From Lewinella sp. LCG006 (lineage in GTDB: Bacteria; Bacteroidota; Bacteroidia; Chitinophagales; Saprospiraceae): DNA of 64,000 nt. Both the position numbers and the translations under genes were made by a program. The notes beneath the pieces are model-generated. The model had not been told where the DNA came from. It saw only the letters and a program-made list of their open reading frames with translations, and made no database searches. The stretch is taken from NCBI RefSeq assembly GCF_040784935.1, contig NZ_CP160680.1, positions 2,223,501-2,287,500 on the forward strand. The letters are read 5' to 3'. Below, piece by piece: positions 1-8,568 of this stretch. Every line of letters starts with the position of its first letter. Position 1 is the first letter of the stretch.

Positions 1-3000
1 ACGTCTTCAGGTATGCCTTGGAAAACAGGAGCAGTTTCGTCTACCAGGTACCAGTTGATGGTTGCCGTAGCGGTATTGCCGCATTCGTCCTTGCTCGTCC
101 AGGTACTTATCAAGTGACCAGAATAACCGACTTCCAGACAATTGAAGGTGCCGAGGTCTTGCAATTCATAATCAACTTCCACCAGGCCACTACAGTTATC
201 AATAGCGTACGCTGAATTGGCGATCAGCTGAGAGATGTTGCCATATTCAGAACACTCCACAAATACGTCCTGTCCTGGCTCGTACTGATTAATGTAGCCA
301 TCGCTGAACTCGATCACCGGCGGGGTAGTATCTTCAAAGGTGACGACTTGTACTTCCGTCGTTGAATTACCACAGCCATCGGTAGCCGTCCAGGTACGGG
401 TCAGGGTATAGTTGTTATGGCAGTCGCCATCGGTACGTACTTCCGTAAAGTTGTACACTACTTCAGAGCAGGAATCAAATGCCTGGAGATTTGGCAGGCC
501 GATCTCAGCATCACATTCCACCGTATAATCGGTGGGTGAGAAATTGAATACCGGTGGCGTAGTGTCTACTACCGTGATGATCTGTACACAAGTGCTGGGA
601 TTGCCACACGCATCAGTAGCCGTCCAGGTACGGGTAATCGTTTCGGTGTTGCCACAACCAGGGACCGTGTTGTCGCTGAAGGTAATCGCTACCGTGCCGC
701 AAACGTCGGAGCCAGTGGCCATACCCGTAGCAGCAGGCGCTGTTGACATCCCGCATTCTACCGTAACGTCACCTGGGCAGGTGATGCTCGGGGGCGTGGT
801 GTCTACTACCGTGATGATCTGTTCACTACTAGCCATATTCCCACACGCATCGGTCACTGTCCACGTCCGAGTGATGGTTTCGGTATTGCCGCAGCCTGGT
901 ACAGAAGTATCAAGATAGTCAACCGAAGGTGTACCACAGCCATCGGTGCCGATGGCGGTACCTGTTGCGGAAGGGGCTGTAGATGCCCCACATTCTACCG
1001 TTTCGTCAGGAGGAACGACAATCGTGGGCGGAGTGGTGTCTACTATGGTGATGATCTGGTTACAGCTTGATGGGTTGCCCGCAGCATCCGTCGCCATCCA
1101 AATACGGGTAATTACGCCGGTATTGCCACAAGCTGCGGCAAAAATGTCATTCCACGTAACAATTGGCATACTACAATTATCGATACCAGTGGCAATGCCA
1201 GTGGCTGAGGGCAATGTAGATTCATCACACTCCACGGTGGCGTCCGCCGGACAATCAATGCTAGGTGGTGTGGCATCAATTACCGTCAACGTAGTCATAC
1301 ACTGGCTCGAAAGCATTCCATCGCTTACTGTTAGGGTTACGTTGGTAATACCTAACCCGTAGGGACCTTCTGGACTCACGGAAAACGTCAGCATATCCAT
1401 GTCCGGATCGGTGGAGCCTCCGTCGAATGCAGTAGCCACAGCTTCTGCCAGGCAGTTTTCATTCGCATCGACACTGACCGACTGACAAGCAGCGACGGGC
1501 GGTTGATTACAAAAGCTCAAAGGATCATCTACCGTGATGGTAACTGTACAAGGTTCAGAAACATTGTTTTCAAAATCCCTGACACTGACCGTTAACGAAA
1601 ACGTTCCCACATCGCTACAGTCTAAAGTGCGGGGGTTTTCGGTTAATCCAGTTGCCCGTATACCACAAGCATCTATGGCGCTAACGATAACATCCGTCCG
1701 AACGAAGGTGAAATCAAAATCTGCCTCGCCGTTTTGGTCCAGGCTAATGGTAGCATCCTGACAAGTCAAGAGAGGAGCCACCGTGTCCCGCACCGTCACC
1801 TCAGCAATACAATCACTGATATTACCCGACATATCTTCAACGGTTAAGGTAACCGGAATAGGAAGCTGACCAGCTGGTATATTGGTACGGTCGTCACAAT
1901 CAAACATCGTCCGGGAAACGGAAAGCGAGACGTTACCACAATCATAGGAGGTGCCGCCGTCTACGTCTGCGGCGGTGATCGTAGCGTTACCGGTTTCATC
2001 CAGATAAACGGTAATGTCTTGACAAACAGCTTGGAGTGCCGGAGCTGTTTCTTGAAACTCGTACGCTCCCAGGTCAATGGTCATGCCACCGTTTACCGCG
2101 TCAAAGTTGCGGGGGTTACCATCAAAGTCAGTGCTGGTCGAATTAACGGTATCGTCACCGGTGTCAATCGCGGGGGAGCATTCCTGGAGCTGAAGGTCAC
2201 CATTTGCCTGGTCAACGAAGAGGGGATCTACATCACCATTACCGTCAGGGCAGTTGGCGCAAGGGGCATAGCCTCCCTGTATAATGGAATTAGAGACAAT
2301 AGAAGGAAAAAAACTTGGTTCTAAGAAGAATAGTTCAGAACTATTGTTCCATAGTATTGAATTTCTTAAAGTTATTGATCCCTCACTTGATATACAAATT
2401 CCTCCGCCATTGAAAGCGGAATTTCCACTTATACTACAGTTAATCATAGTCGGTTGTCCAGTGGAGACATACATTCCTCCGCCCACTTGACCTGCCTGAT
2501 TTCCATACAACTTACAATTGATTATTGTGGGCCGGGCTAATTCTCTGTTCATCAGACCTCCACCAAAATTAGTCGCACTATTTCCTGCAAAAGAACAGTT
2601 GAGGATTAGCGGTTTCGACCCAAATAAATCATTATGAATTCCTCCGCCATTGACAGCTGAATTTCCATTAAAGAAACAGTGGGATATCGTAGGTGAAGCA
2701 TTAAAATTCGCAATACCTCCTCCGGCAGATATAGCGGTGTTACCACTGAAGGTACAGTTGGACACCGTGGGGGAGGAGGAGACGTTTGACATTCCACCGC
2801 CGGTGTCGTTTGGAAAGCCTCCATCTGCATTCCCGCCCGTGATGGTGAAGCCATCGAGCACAGCGGTACTGTTGAGGCCATTGCCATTGTTGAAAATGAC
2901 ATGATAGCTGTTGTTTGCCAAGGTATTGTCCCCGTCGATATCGCCACTGAGGACCGTACCATTGGTGGCAGGGGCTTCATCGCGCTCGCCAAATCCTGGG

Positions 3001-3845
3001 TTACCCGTATTGGGGAAACCACCGTAGATGGCGAGGTTGTTTTTCATGACAAAGGCATCGGTACGCAAAGTGCCAGGGACATACGTGCCTTCGGCCACCC
3101 AGATTTGGGTAATGCCCGGACAAGTACTCGCCAGTGCATCCTGCAAATCGGTGAAGGCGTCGGCCCAGGAGGAGCCATCATTATTACCCGTCGCGTCGTC
3201 GTTCACGTAGAGGATATTGCCAGACGGGCAGGTTTCAAAACTCCATAGAAAGTTAGGACCAAACCATCCCTCGTCTGCTCCAGAAACAATATTCGGAAAT
3301 GCCATAGCGGGAGGAACCATAAAGAAAAGATTTGTTTGGCGGGACTCCCTGTAGGTAATGGGCGTTGCATAGGTTTGTGTCGAACTAAAAATGAACTTAT
3401 CGCTGCTAAATTGGGGATAAAAAGCACCAATTATATAAACTTGACCGGCACTTAATGTAATGGATGGAATGGGAACATAACGATACCCACCAATCAAGGT
3501 AGTACCATTACCACTGGGAATGGTGGCTGAAGTCAACAGTGTGCCACTGCTATTCCAAATGCCAATATCATGGGCAGTTGCCAAACCATTTCCACCGGAA
3601 TCATAAATACCCAAACTAGATACAGTAATCTCGGACTCAGCGGTGAAGGACCACCCCATAGTACCTCTTGCATCATCAAGCCCCGCTTCGCCAATTATGT
3701 CCTCACGTGTTGCATTGGCCGTCTGTATGGCGGGAACGCCGGTTTGGGCTATAAGAGAAAAAGGTAGTAGCAGTAGCGCCGCCCATAAAAGTGCCGTGCG
3801 GCCAAAGAAGTTGCCCGCTTGTTTTGTGGTGGATAGTAATATCAT
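1..3845 (-). CDS. Giant secreted surface protein, beta-helix plus HYR repeats (3' end outside window)
   Basis: The frame is open from the ATG at 3845 to the window edge, and an in-frame TAA 12 bases upstream makes this the only start. A hydrophobic signal (ALLLLPFSLIAQ) is followed by a beta-sandwich-like region. A right-handed beta-helix comes next (about 2950 to 2300), with repeated coils of the form NCxFxGNxAxxxGGG, of the choice-of-anchor Q/pectate-lyase-like type. From about 2000 to base 1 there are Ig-like HYR repeats marked by TVECG, TRTWTATDACGN and VVDTTPP, with a period of 78 to 79 residues. Proteins of this build in Saprospiria are normally exported by T9SS and anchored to or released from the surface; the C-terminal sorting domain would lie outside the window. 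Role inferred: adhesion or matrix. A three-site operator-like array lies upstream (3940-4013). Family identity is confident, function is not. Confidence 0.9.
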   Translation of the reverse strand, partial: MILLSTTKQAGNFFGRTALLWAALLLLPFSLIAQTGVPAIQTANATREDIIGEAGLDDARGTMGWSFTAESEITVSSLGIYDSGGNGLATAHDIGIWNSSGTLLTSATIPSGNGTTLIGGYRYVPIPSITLSAGQVYIIGAFYPQFSSDKFIFSSTQTYATPITYRESRQTNLFFMVPPAMAFPNIVSGADEGWFGPNFLWSFETCPSGNILYVNDDATGNNDGSSWADAFTDLQDALASTCPGITQIWVAEGTYVPGTLRTDAFVMKNNLAIYGGFPNTGNPGFGERDEAPATNGTVLSGDIDGDNTLANNSYHVIFNNGNGLNSTAVLDGFTITGGNADGGFPNDTGGGMSNVSSSPTVSNCTFSGNTAISAGGGIANFNASPTISHCFFNGNSAVNGGGIHNDLFGSKPLILNCSFAGNSATNFGGGLMNRELARPTIINCKLYGNQAGQVGGGMYVSTGQPTMINCSISGNSAFNGGGICISSEGSITLRNSILWNNSSELFFLEPSFFPSIVSNSIIQGGYAPCANCPDGNGDVDPLFVDQANGDLQLQECSPAIDTGDDTVNSTSTDFDGNPRNFDAVNGGMTIDLGAYEFQETAPALQAVCQDITVYLDETGNATITAADVDGGTSYDCGNVSLSVSRTMFDCDDRTNIPAGQLPIPVTLTVEDMSGNISDCIAEVTVRDTVAPLLTCQDATISLDQNGEADFDFTFVRTDVIVSAIDACGIRATGLTENPRTLDCSDVGTFSLTVSVRDFENNVSEPCTVTITVDDPLSFCNQPPVAACQSVSVDANENCLAEAVATAFDGGSTDPDMDMLTFSVSPEGPYGLGITNVTLTVSDGMLSSQCMTTLTVIDATPPSIDCPADATVECDESTLPSATGIATGIDNCSMPIVTWNDIFAAACGNTGVITRIWMATDAAGNPSSCNQIITIVDTTPPTIVVPPDETVECGASTAPSATGTAIGTDGCGTPSVDYLDTSVPGCGNTETITRTWTVTDACGNMASSEQIITVVDTTPPSITCPGDVTVECGMSTAPAATGMATGSDVCGTVAITFSDNTVPGCGNTETITRTWTATDACGNPSTCVQIITVVDTTPPVFNFSPTDYTVECDAEIGLPNLQAFDSCSEVVYNFTEVRTDGDCHNNYTLTRTWTATDGCGNSTTEVQVVTFEDTTPPVIEFSDGYINQYEPGQDVFVECSEYGNISQLIANSAYAIDNCSGLVEVDYELQDLGTFNCLEVGYSGHLISTWTSKDECGNTATATINWYLVDETAPVFQGIPED

Positions 3846-3911
3846 TTGGATGAAGTTTTAAGATTAGTGTTTGTTAGTGTCGAGTAATCAAACCTGGAAT
3901 ATTTCCGATAC

Positions 3912-3920
3912 CATAAAGGT
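3912..3920 (-). promoter_or_regulatory. Putative -7 element ACCTTTATG of the HYR gene
   Basis: Read on the minus strand, ACCTTTATG starts exactly 39 bases after the first T of the proximal TTGTAA site. The same word (ACCTTTGTG) lies at exactly the same offset in front of the gene ending at 9478 (10428-10436). It resembles, imperfectly, the Bacteroidota -7 box TAnnTTTG. No clear TTG at -33 is seen, which is compatible with activator dependence. Promoter status is inferred from the conserved position. Confidence 0.45.
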
Positions 3921-3939
3921 CAGTGGAAGCGACAAAAAT

Positions 3940-4013
3940 GCCTTTCACGTACTTTACAAAAGCATGGACTTAACTTACAAGGGAGAAATAAAGGCATGGA
4001 CTTATTTTACAAG
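3940..4013 (-). promoter_or_regulatory. Three-site operator-like array upstream of the HYR gene
   Basis: Reading toward the gene, three sites occur: CTTGTAAAATAAGTCCATGC (4013-3994), CTTGTAAGTTAAGTCCATGC (3981-3962) and a divergent proximal site TTTGTAAAGTACGTGAAAGG (3960-3941). The TTGTAA cores are 32 and 21 bases apart, close to three and two helical turns, so the sites would face the same side of the DNA. The identical architecture recurs at 10456-10529. All sites are direct repeats on the coding strand, which suits AraC-type regulators. The regulator is inferred to be the kinase/AraC hybrid at 10559-13450. Confidence 0.7.
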
Positions 4014-4074
4014 GGTTGGCAATATAAGTGCCAAGTCACTGATTTGTAGCAGCTTAAAAAAGCGAGTAATAATT

Positions 4075-4251
4075 GCTAACTTGAAAACCTCGCCAAGGGA
4101 ATAATGGCTGGATTAAACTCAACTCCCAAGTCTTGCTTGGCAGCATTATTTTGATAAATCATCCGGGCCTTTCCTTGATAATTTCCAGAAATTTTTTGGT
4201 GTTGTAACCTCCGATGAAACCGGAGCCACCGATGATTCCTACTTTTTTCAT
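4075..4251 (-). pseudogene. Internally deleted NAD-dependent epimerase remnant
   Basis: An ATG at 4251 opens 30 codons reading MKKVGIIGGSGFIGG, the N-terminal Rossmann strand and GGSGFIG dinucleotide loop of extended SDR/epimerase proteins. That frame stops at 4159. In a shifted frame the next bases read ARMIYQNNAAKQDLGVEF and end at a TAG at 4075. This resembles the C-terminal part of such epimerases, where a conserved [KA]xxxLGxxP segment precedes the end. The central 250 or so residues expected for the family are missing. The fragment is too short to fold and is best read as a gene reduced by an internal deletion with a frame change at the junction. Confidence 0.6.
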
Positions 4252-4383
4252 TGTTTTTATTTCTCCACGGTTCTACGACTCAAAATCGTAGGGCGTGGAA
4301 TCTCTTACTGATTTAGTTAATTAAGTTCAGGCAGGCTAGAAGCAGCCCATCATTAAATGATGGAGCAGAATTGCGTATACTCT

Positions 4384-5151
4384 TCAGTACCGGCTACTGC
4401 TTACACCCAGTCGGTCTTGTTCCGCTCCCCGGGAAAGCTCGTAGACGTAGCGCCCGGTGACAGTACTCACCGCTTCGGCCAGCAATGGCAGCTTGTTGCG
4501 CCAATAGCGCAGTGCTCCGGGGGCGTTGTTCTCGTGAACTGCCCGCCTTTCGGCAAGGTCATCCGGATCTTCGGCGGAATAGACTAGTTTAAAGGTGTTT
4601 TCTGCTCCTTCTCCTCCTTGCGAATAGCAGGTAAAGGTGAGCGGACTATTCATTTTATTGTGAATAAGCGCAAGTTCTTGCAGGTGCTCCATTGCTTGGC
4701 CCCACTGCCCGGCAGCAACCCGATAAGTGACCACCTCATAATAGGGATCGGGCCAGCTTTTCCCGTCCAACTCCGTTGGCAGATAACTCAAATTGGAATG
4801 CTTATAAAGCGGTTGGGCAGGCGCAACGACTACCATGTTACGCACGGTTTCCAGTTCGGTAAAATACCCAGTAATAAGGCTGGTTGGACAATCCTTTTCT
4901 GCCCCCTCCCAAGTTGGTAAGACCACTTCGAAAGTATGATCACTGAAAACATAAAAATGCCAGGGCCAGTCACAAGCAGATTGATAACGTTCCATCATTT
5001 TGGCCTGTGCGTGGATAAATGCCTGCTCTTGGCCCGGCACGACCCGAAGTCGCACTAATTCGTAATGCTGCTGCTCCGACTGGCCATAAACCGGCGAACT
5101 TGTCAAGATGATAGCGATGATGAATAAAGGGATGATTTTTAAGTATTGCAT
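4384..5151 (-). CDS. Secreted protein with two alpha/beta-barrel-like repeats
   Basis: The 255-residue protein begins with a typical signal peptide (IIPLFIIAIILTSSPVYG, cleavage near residue 23). The mature part looks like an internal duplication. YELVRLRVVPGQEQAF near residue 31 and YEVVTYRVAAGQWGQAM in the second half both start a strand-helix pattern like that of dimeric alpha/beta-barrel (ABM/NIPSNAP-like) domains. No catalytic residues can be assigned. It lies about 50 bases downstream of the TonB receptor gene on the same strand, so co-transcription is likely. Its fold class matches the C-terminal domain of the protein at 8569-9285, which suggests that the locus deals with a common small molecule. 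The function is unknown and the fold call is by eye. Confidence 0.75.
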   Translation of the reverse strand: MQYLKIIPLFIIAIILTSSPVYGQSEQQHYELVRLRVVPGQEQAFIHAQAKMMERYQSACDWPWHFYVFSDHTFEVVLPTWEGAEKDCPTSLITGYFTELETVRNMVVVAPAQPLYKHSNLSYLPTELDGKSWPDPYYEVVTYRVAAGQWGQAMEHLQELALIHNKMNSPLTFTCYSQGGEGAENTFKLVYSAEDPDDLAERRAVHENNAPGALRYWRNKLPLLAEAVSTVTGRYVYELSRGAEQDRLGVSSSRY

Positions 5152-5201
5152 AAGGTTAAGGTTTTATGGTGCTCACCCAGAATAGGGCTACCTGAATGCT
5201 A

Positions 5202-7667
5202 CTAGTTGTTAATTCGGTTAAGTTCTTCGTCGAGTGCGCTATTGGTATTTTTGCGGGTCTTCGCCTGTTGATTGCCAAACTTCCAGGTGATACCCAGACC
5301 GAAGCGTTGGGTATCAAAAGACCGCACACCATCGATCCGAATACCACCATAATCGCCGCGGTAGAAATAGTCGTTGGTCGTCCTGAAGATATCGGCACCC
5401 GTAATCCGTAGCTGTAATTGTTTGTCGAAGAAATCCTTGCGCAATCCAAAGTTTACGCTTTGATTTCCCCGCACCCGCACCGAGCCTCTCCAGACCCAAT
5501 CGCTTCCTACGGAATAGGTGAGATCCAGGAGTATGTTGCCGGGCAGCTTGATACTGTTCTGCAAGCGACAGTTGTAGTTGGTGTTATCCAAATCGATCAG
5601 CGTGCCTTCCAGGTTCCCATTGTAGGTAGCGTAAGATCCTTCCAGGAAGGTATTAACCGTCCAGTTTTTCGTTACTTCCACCGGGTAGCTGAGCGATACG
5701 CCATAATCGGTGGCCCGTTGCATATTGCGGGGGATGATCTGGTTGCTGCCCGTTCCGGTAATTTCAAAAATGCTGGCAAAAAAGTCCCGGGTTACACTGT
5801 AGGTATTCGTTACAATTAGCTTTTGCTTATAACTGTAGGACAACTGATAGTTCATGGTGTATTTCGGACTCAGGAACGGATTGCCCTTCCAAACGGTAAG
5901 CTGGCTAATCGGCGTTTCAAAGGGGTTGAGATCCTGGTAATTGGGGCGAGTAATCCGCCTACCCAAACTAAGGCCCCAGGCGTGATCTTTCTGCCCAGCA
6001 AAGGACAAACTCACATTGGGAAAAAAATCGGTGTAGGTACGGGGGACGTCTTTGTTGTCGAGGGGCAAATCACTGATCAATTGCCCGCGAGAGTTGGTGC
6101 GTTCCATCCGTAGTCCGCCATTCAGGGTCAAGGCTGGCGACAGTTGGGCGTTAACGATGGCGTAAGCGGCAGCCACATCTTCGGTGTACTGAAAGTCATT
6201 GCTCTTGGTGGGATCCAGAACCAATTCCTCACTATCCGCATCATAGAAGACAAAATTATTTTGCGTACTGATGTGGGAATACTTCCCACCAGCGGAGAGG
6301 GTAAAGTGCTCCCATTCGCGTTCGTAGTCCGTCTTGGCCGACCACAGCCCGATGGTCGTCATCGCATCGAATTCAGCATTGTCAATACCTGCCACCGTTA
6401 CTTCGTCGGCTGCCAGCAGGGTATTGGGCTGCGCTGTATGCCGGTCACTGCTAAACGCACCTAGGCTGAGCGCTGAATTCAGGCTACTTGTACTGTTCAG
6501 CTGCCACTGGTGATGCAGATCAGCAGCATAATTCTGTGAGGGTTGCTCAACCAAGGATTGAGAAAGGAGTACGTTGGATCGTTCGTTGCTCCCATTGTTA
6601 AAAATGTCCGTTCGGCTACCGAGTACATCGTTGTTCTGATTGAGCAAGCCTCGGGCGTTGAGGCTGAGTAAATGACGCTCCCCCAACTGTGATTCCAGGC
6701 CCGCCGCAACGTTCCAACCCCGGCGTTTGCTGATCTCGGTGGAGTTCAAATCCAGGGTGGTATTGTTCTGCTCCTTGGTGTCGAGAAAAGTATCAAAGGA
6801 GGTTTGGCTAGATTGCGTGACGTCCAGATTGGCACGTAACTTTTCCCCGCTGTAATTAAGCGTAGTAGTGTTGTTGTTACGAAAATAGCGACCTTGGCTA
6901 AAACTCGAGGACAAGCTTCCATTGTAACCCAATGCCAGGTTGCTCTTCATCACAAAATTGATGATGCCGGCGTTCCCTTCTGCTTCGTATTTCGCCGATG
7001 GATTCGTGATGATTTCAATGGTTTGGACATTGTCCGAAGAGATACTTTGTAGCAAAGTAACCAGATCATCACCCGACAGGCGGGAGGGCACATCATTGAT
7101 GTAAATACGTACGCCACTTTTCCCAAGCAGAGAGATATTGTTATCCATATCTACGCTTACCCCAGGAGATTTTCTCAATAGGTCGAGTCCATTCGTGCCC
7201 GACGCACTGGGACTGCTGTCCACATTGAAAACCAGGCGATCGGCCTTTATTTCTACTGGGGGTTTGCGGTAGGTGACCACTACTTCGCCTAATTCGGCGA
7301 TGGCCTTCGTTAGCCTAATATCCGGAACCGTGATCGCTTCTTTACCAGAAACAGTGATGGGTTCGGTGGTATAGGTAGCGTATTCCAGATGGTCGACTCT
7401 CAGGCGGTAGCTGCCGGCAGCGACATTTTCAATGCGAAAATCACCCGTAGGAGTACTGATGGCGCTGCCAACTACCAGCGAATCATTTTGCAATAAAGCC
7501 ACCGAGGCATACATGACTTCGGTTTGCCATTCATCCAGTAACTTTCCTATGATTGCTCCTTTAGCTACCGGATTGGCAGACTGGGCAGCGAGGAAAAATG
7601 ATGCCAGGAGGCAGATGACCAGGCTTGTAATTGCCCGGTGACAGTGGGAATGGGATGTGTAGTTCAT
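5202..7667 (-). CDS. TonB-dependent outer-membrane receptor (OMP_b-brl_3 type)
   Basis: The 821-residue protein has a signal peptide (ITSLVICLLASFFLAAQ), a carboxypeptidase-regulatory-like domain at about residues 35 to 115, a plug domain with the typical segment VRIYINDVPSRLSGDDL and the EIITNPSAKYEAEGNAGIIN motif, and then a large beta-barrel with many alternating aromatic strands. This layout fits the outer-membrane beta-barrel family related to SusC/TonB receptors. It imports an unknown ligand across the outer membrane using TonB energy. No SusD partner follows, which is normal for this subfamily. It sits between the TPR gene and the secreted double-domain protein and probably shares their transcript. 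The ligand cannot be read from the sequence. Confidence 0.93.
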   Translation of the reverse strand: MNYTSHSHCHRAITSLVICLLASFFLAAQSANPVAKGAIIGKLLDEWQTEVMYASVALLQNDSLVVGSAISTPTGDFRIENVAAGSYRLRVDHLEYATYTTEPITVSGKEAITVPDIRLTKAIAELGEVVVTYRKPPVEIKADRLVFNVDSSPSASGTNGLDLLRKSPGVSVDMDNNISLLGKSGVRIYINDVPSRLSGDDLVTLLQSISSDNVQTIEIITNPSAKYEAEGNAGIINFVMKSNLALGYNGSLSSSFSQGRYFRNNNTTTLNYSGEKLRANLDVTQSSQTSFDTFLDTKEQNNTTLDLNSTEISKRRGWNVAAGLESQLGERHLLSLNARGLLNQNNDVLGSRTDIFNNGSNERSNVLLSQSLVEQPSQNYAADLHHQWQLNSTSSLNSALSLGAFSSDRHTAQPNTLLAADEVTVAGIDNAEFDAMTTIGLWSAKTDYEREWEHFTLSAGGKYSHISTQNNFVFYDADSEELVLDPTKSNDFQYTEDVAAAYAIVNAQLSPALTLNGGLRMERTNSRGQLISDLPLDNKDVPRTYTDFFPNVSLSFAGQKDHAWGLSLGRRITRPNYQDLNPFETPISQLTVWKGNPFLSPKYTMNYQLSYSYKQKLIVTNTYSVTRDFFASIFEITGTGSNQIIPRNMQRATDYGVSLSYPVEVTKNWTVNTFLEGSYATYNGNLEGTLIDLDNTNYNCRLQNSIKLPGNILLDLTYSVGSDWVWRGSVRVRGNQSVNFGLRKDFFDKQLQLRITGADIFRTTNDYFYRGDYGGIRIDGVRSFDTQRFGLGITWKFGNQQAKTRKNTNSALDEELNRINN

Positions 7668-7716
7668 AACTTTTTATTATTAATGGGTAGTAGGTTGGCG
7701 GAGGGAAACAGCACAG

Positions 7717-8235
7717 CTACTCCCAGCCTGATTTTTGTTCTTCTACGATACTATTGAGTTGTTCTTCGCGGGCGAGAGTGGCACGCTCTTGTGCCCGCTC
7801 CATGCCCAATGCCGTTGCTTGATCAAAGTATCGAGCTGCTTTGTCGTATTCTTTGGTCTCCAGATAGTACTCGCCCATACTGAAGTAGGCGTAGGGATCC
7901 TGGGCGGCCATCGTCATGTAGATCGAAAAAGCCTGCTTGGCTTCTTCCAATTGCTGGTTTTCCAGGTAGTAGTAGCCCATGCTGTTGAAATCGGGGTAAA
8001 AGTCCGAACTGGTTTCTATCAGTTTAGTATTCAACTCGAGCGGCGCGTTAGAACCAGTTTCAGTCAACGTGACTGGTGCTTCCAGAACGGCATCCATGTT
8101 GCCTTCCATGTAAGCCTGGTGCAATTCCGCCCTGGACGCGGCAGAGGGATGAGCCTGGGAAAAGTGAACTTTTTGGGCAACCAGTGTAGTAGTAAGGCCC
8201 AGAAACAGAAACATTGAGGACAATAAGAGTCTCAT
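7717..8235 (-). CDS. Secreted TPR-repeat protein
   Basis: The 172-residue protein has a signal peptide (LLLSSMFLFLGLTTTLVAQ). The C-terminal half holds about two TPR units (FNSMGYYYLENQQLEEAKQA and YFSMGEYYLETKEYDKAARY), which form a helical scaffold for protein contacts. It precedes the TonB receptor by about 50 bases and is probably the first gene of a three-gene unit. A MITE lies only about 20 bases upstream of its start codon, so any promoter must be within or beyond the MITE. A role as periplasmic partner of the receptor is inferred from position only. Confidence 0.85.
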   Translation of the reverse strand: MRLLLSSMFLFLGLTTTLVAQKVHFSQAHPSAASRAELHQAYMEGNMDAVLEAPVTLTETGSNAPLELNTKLIETSSDFYPDFNSMGYYYLENQQLEEAKQAFSIYMTMAAQDPYAYFSMGEYYLETKEYDKAARYFDQATALGMERAQERATLAREEQLNSIVEEQKSGWE

Positions 8236-8255
8236 GGTAATAGGTTTTTATAGTT

Positions 8256-8502
8256 AAGGTGAGGTTGGAGGTATTATATGCGACCTCTCCGAGGTCGGGT
8301 GAGTGAAATCGTTTGTATTTGCTACCAATATGACATCTCTCCGAGATGTTATGCATGACCTCGGAGAGCCCGTCTGGCCAAGGCTTGCCGGACAGGGTCA
8401 AAAATTGGTAGAATAGTCGTTCAGGCCTTGCTTCGACCTCGGAGAGGTCGCACATGGTGTATTACTATTGAAAATCAAGTGATTAATACCAAATCTCACG
8501 TT
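8256..8502. mobile_element. MITE copy 1 (uninterrupted)
   Basis: The left end AAGGTGAGGTTGGAGGTATT and the inverse of the right end AACGTGAGATTTGGTATTAA form imperfect terminal inverted repeats. Inside are two palindromes built on CGACCTCTCCGAGGTCG and CATCTCTCCGAGATG, and no gene. A second copy lies at 30261-31570. AGTT borders both ends (8252-8255 and 8503-8506) and may be a target duplication. Relative to copy 2 this one carries about 26 extra bases near 8370-8396 (CCCGTCTGGCCAAGGCTTGC and following), which resemble part of the repeat at 33741-33760. A small non-autonomous transposon is the best reading. Confidence 0.8.
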
Positions 8503-8516
8503 AGTTAATAACAGCG

Positions 8517-8545
8517 CAAAAAATACCACAGGGATGCCTATGGCT
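8517..8545 (-). terminator. Intrinsic terminator after the 238-residue NTF2 gene
   Basis: On the minus strand GCCATAGG and CCTGTGGT form an eight-pair stem with two G-U pairs, followed by ATTTTTTG. It lies 24 bases past the stop codon at 8569. Confidence 0.6.
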
Positions 8546-8568
8546 TTTTTTGTGCTGTCTTTTATAAA

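Noticed and set aside
330-1300. Evenly spaced repeats that could suggest a CRISPR array or tandem satellite
   Set aside because: The 237-base period is in frame, codes for HYR repeats on the minus strand, and has no short repeat/spacer structure.
532-1362. Two plus-strand open frames with repetitive products
   Set aside because: They are antisense shadows of the minus-strand HYR repeats; the minus frame has the signal peptide and family motifs.
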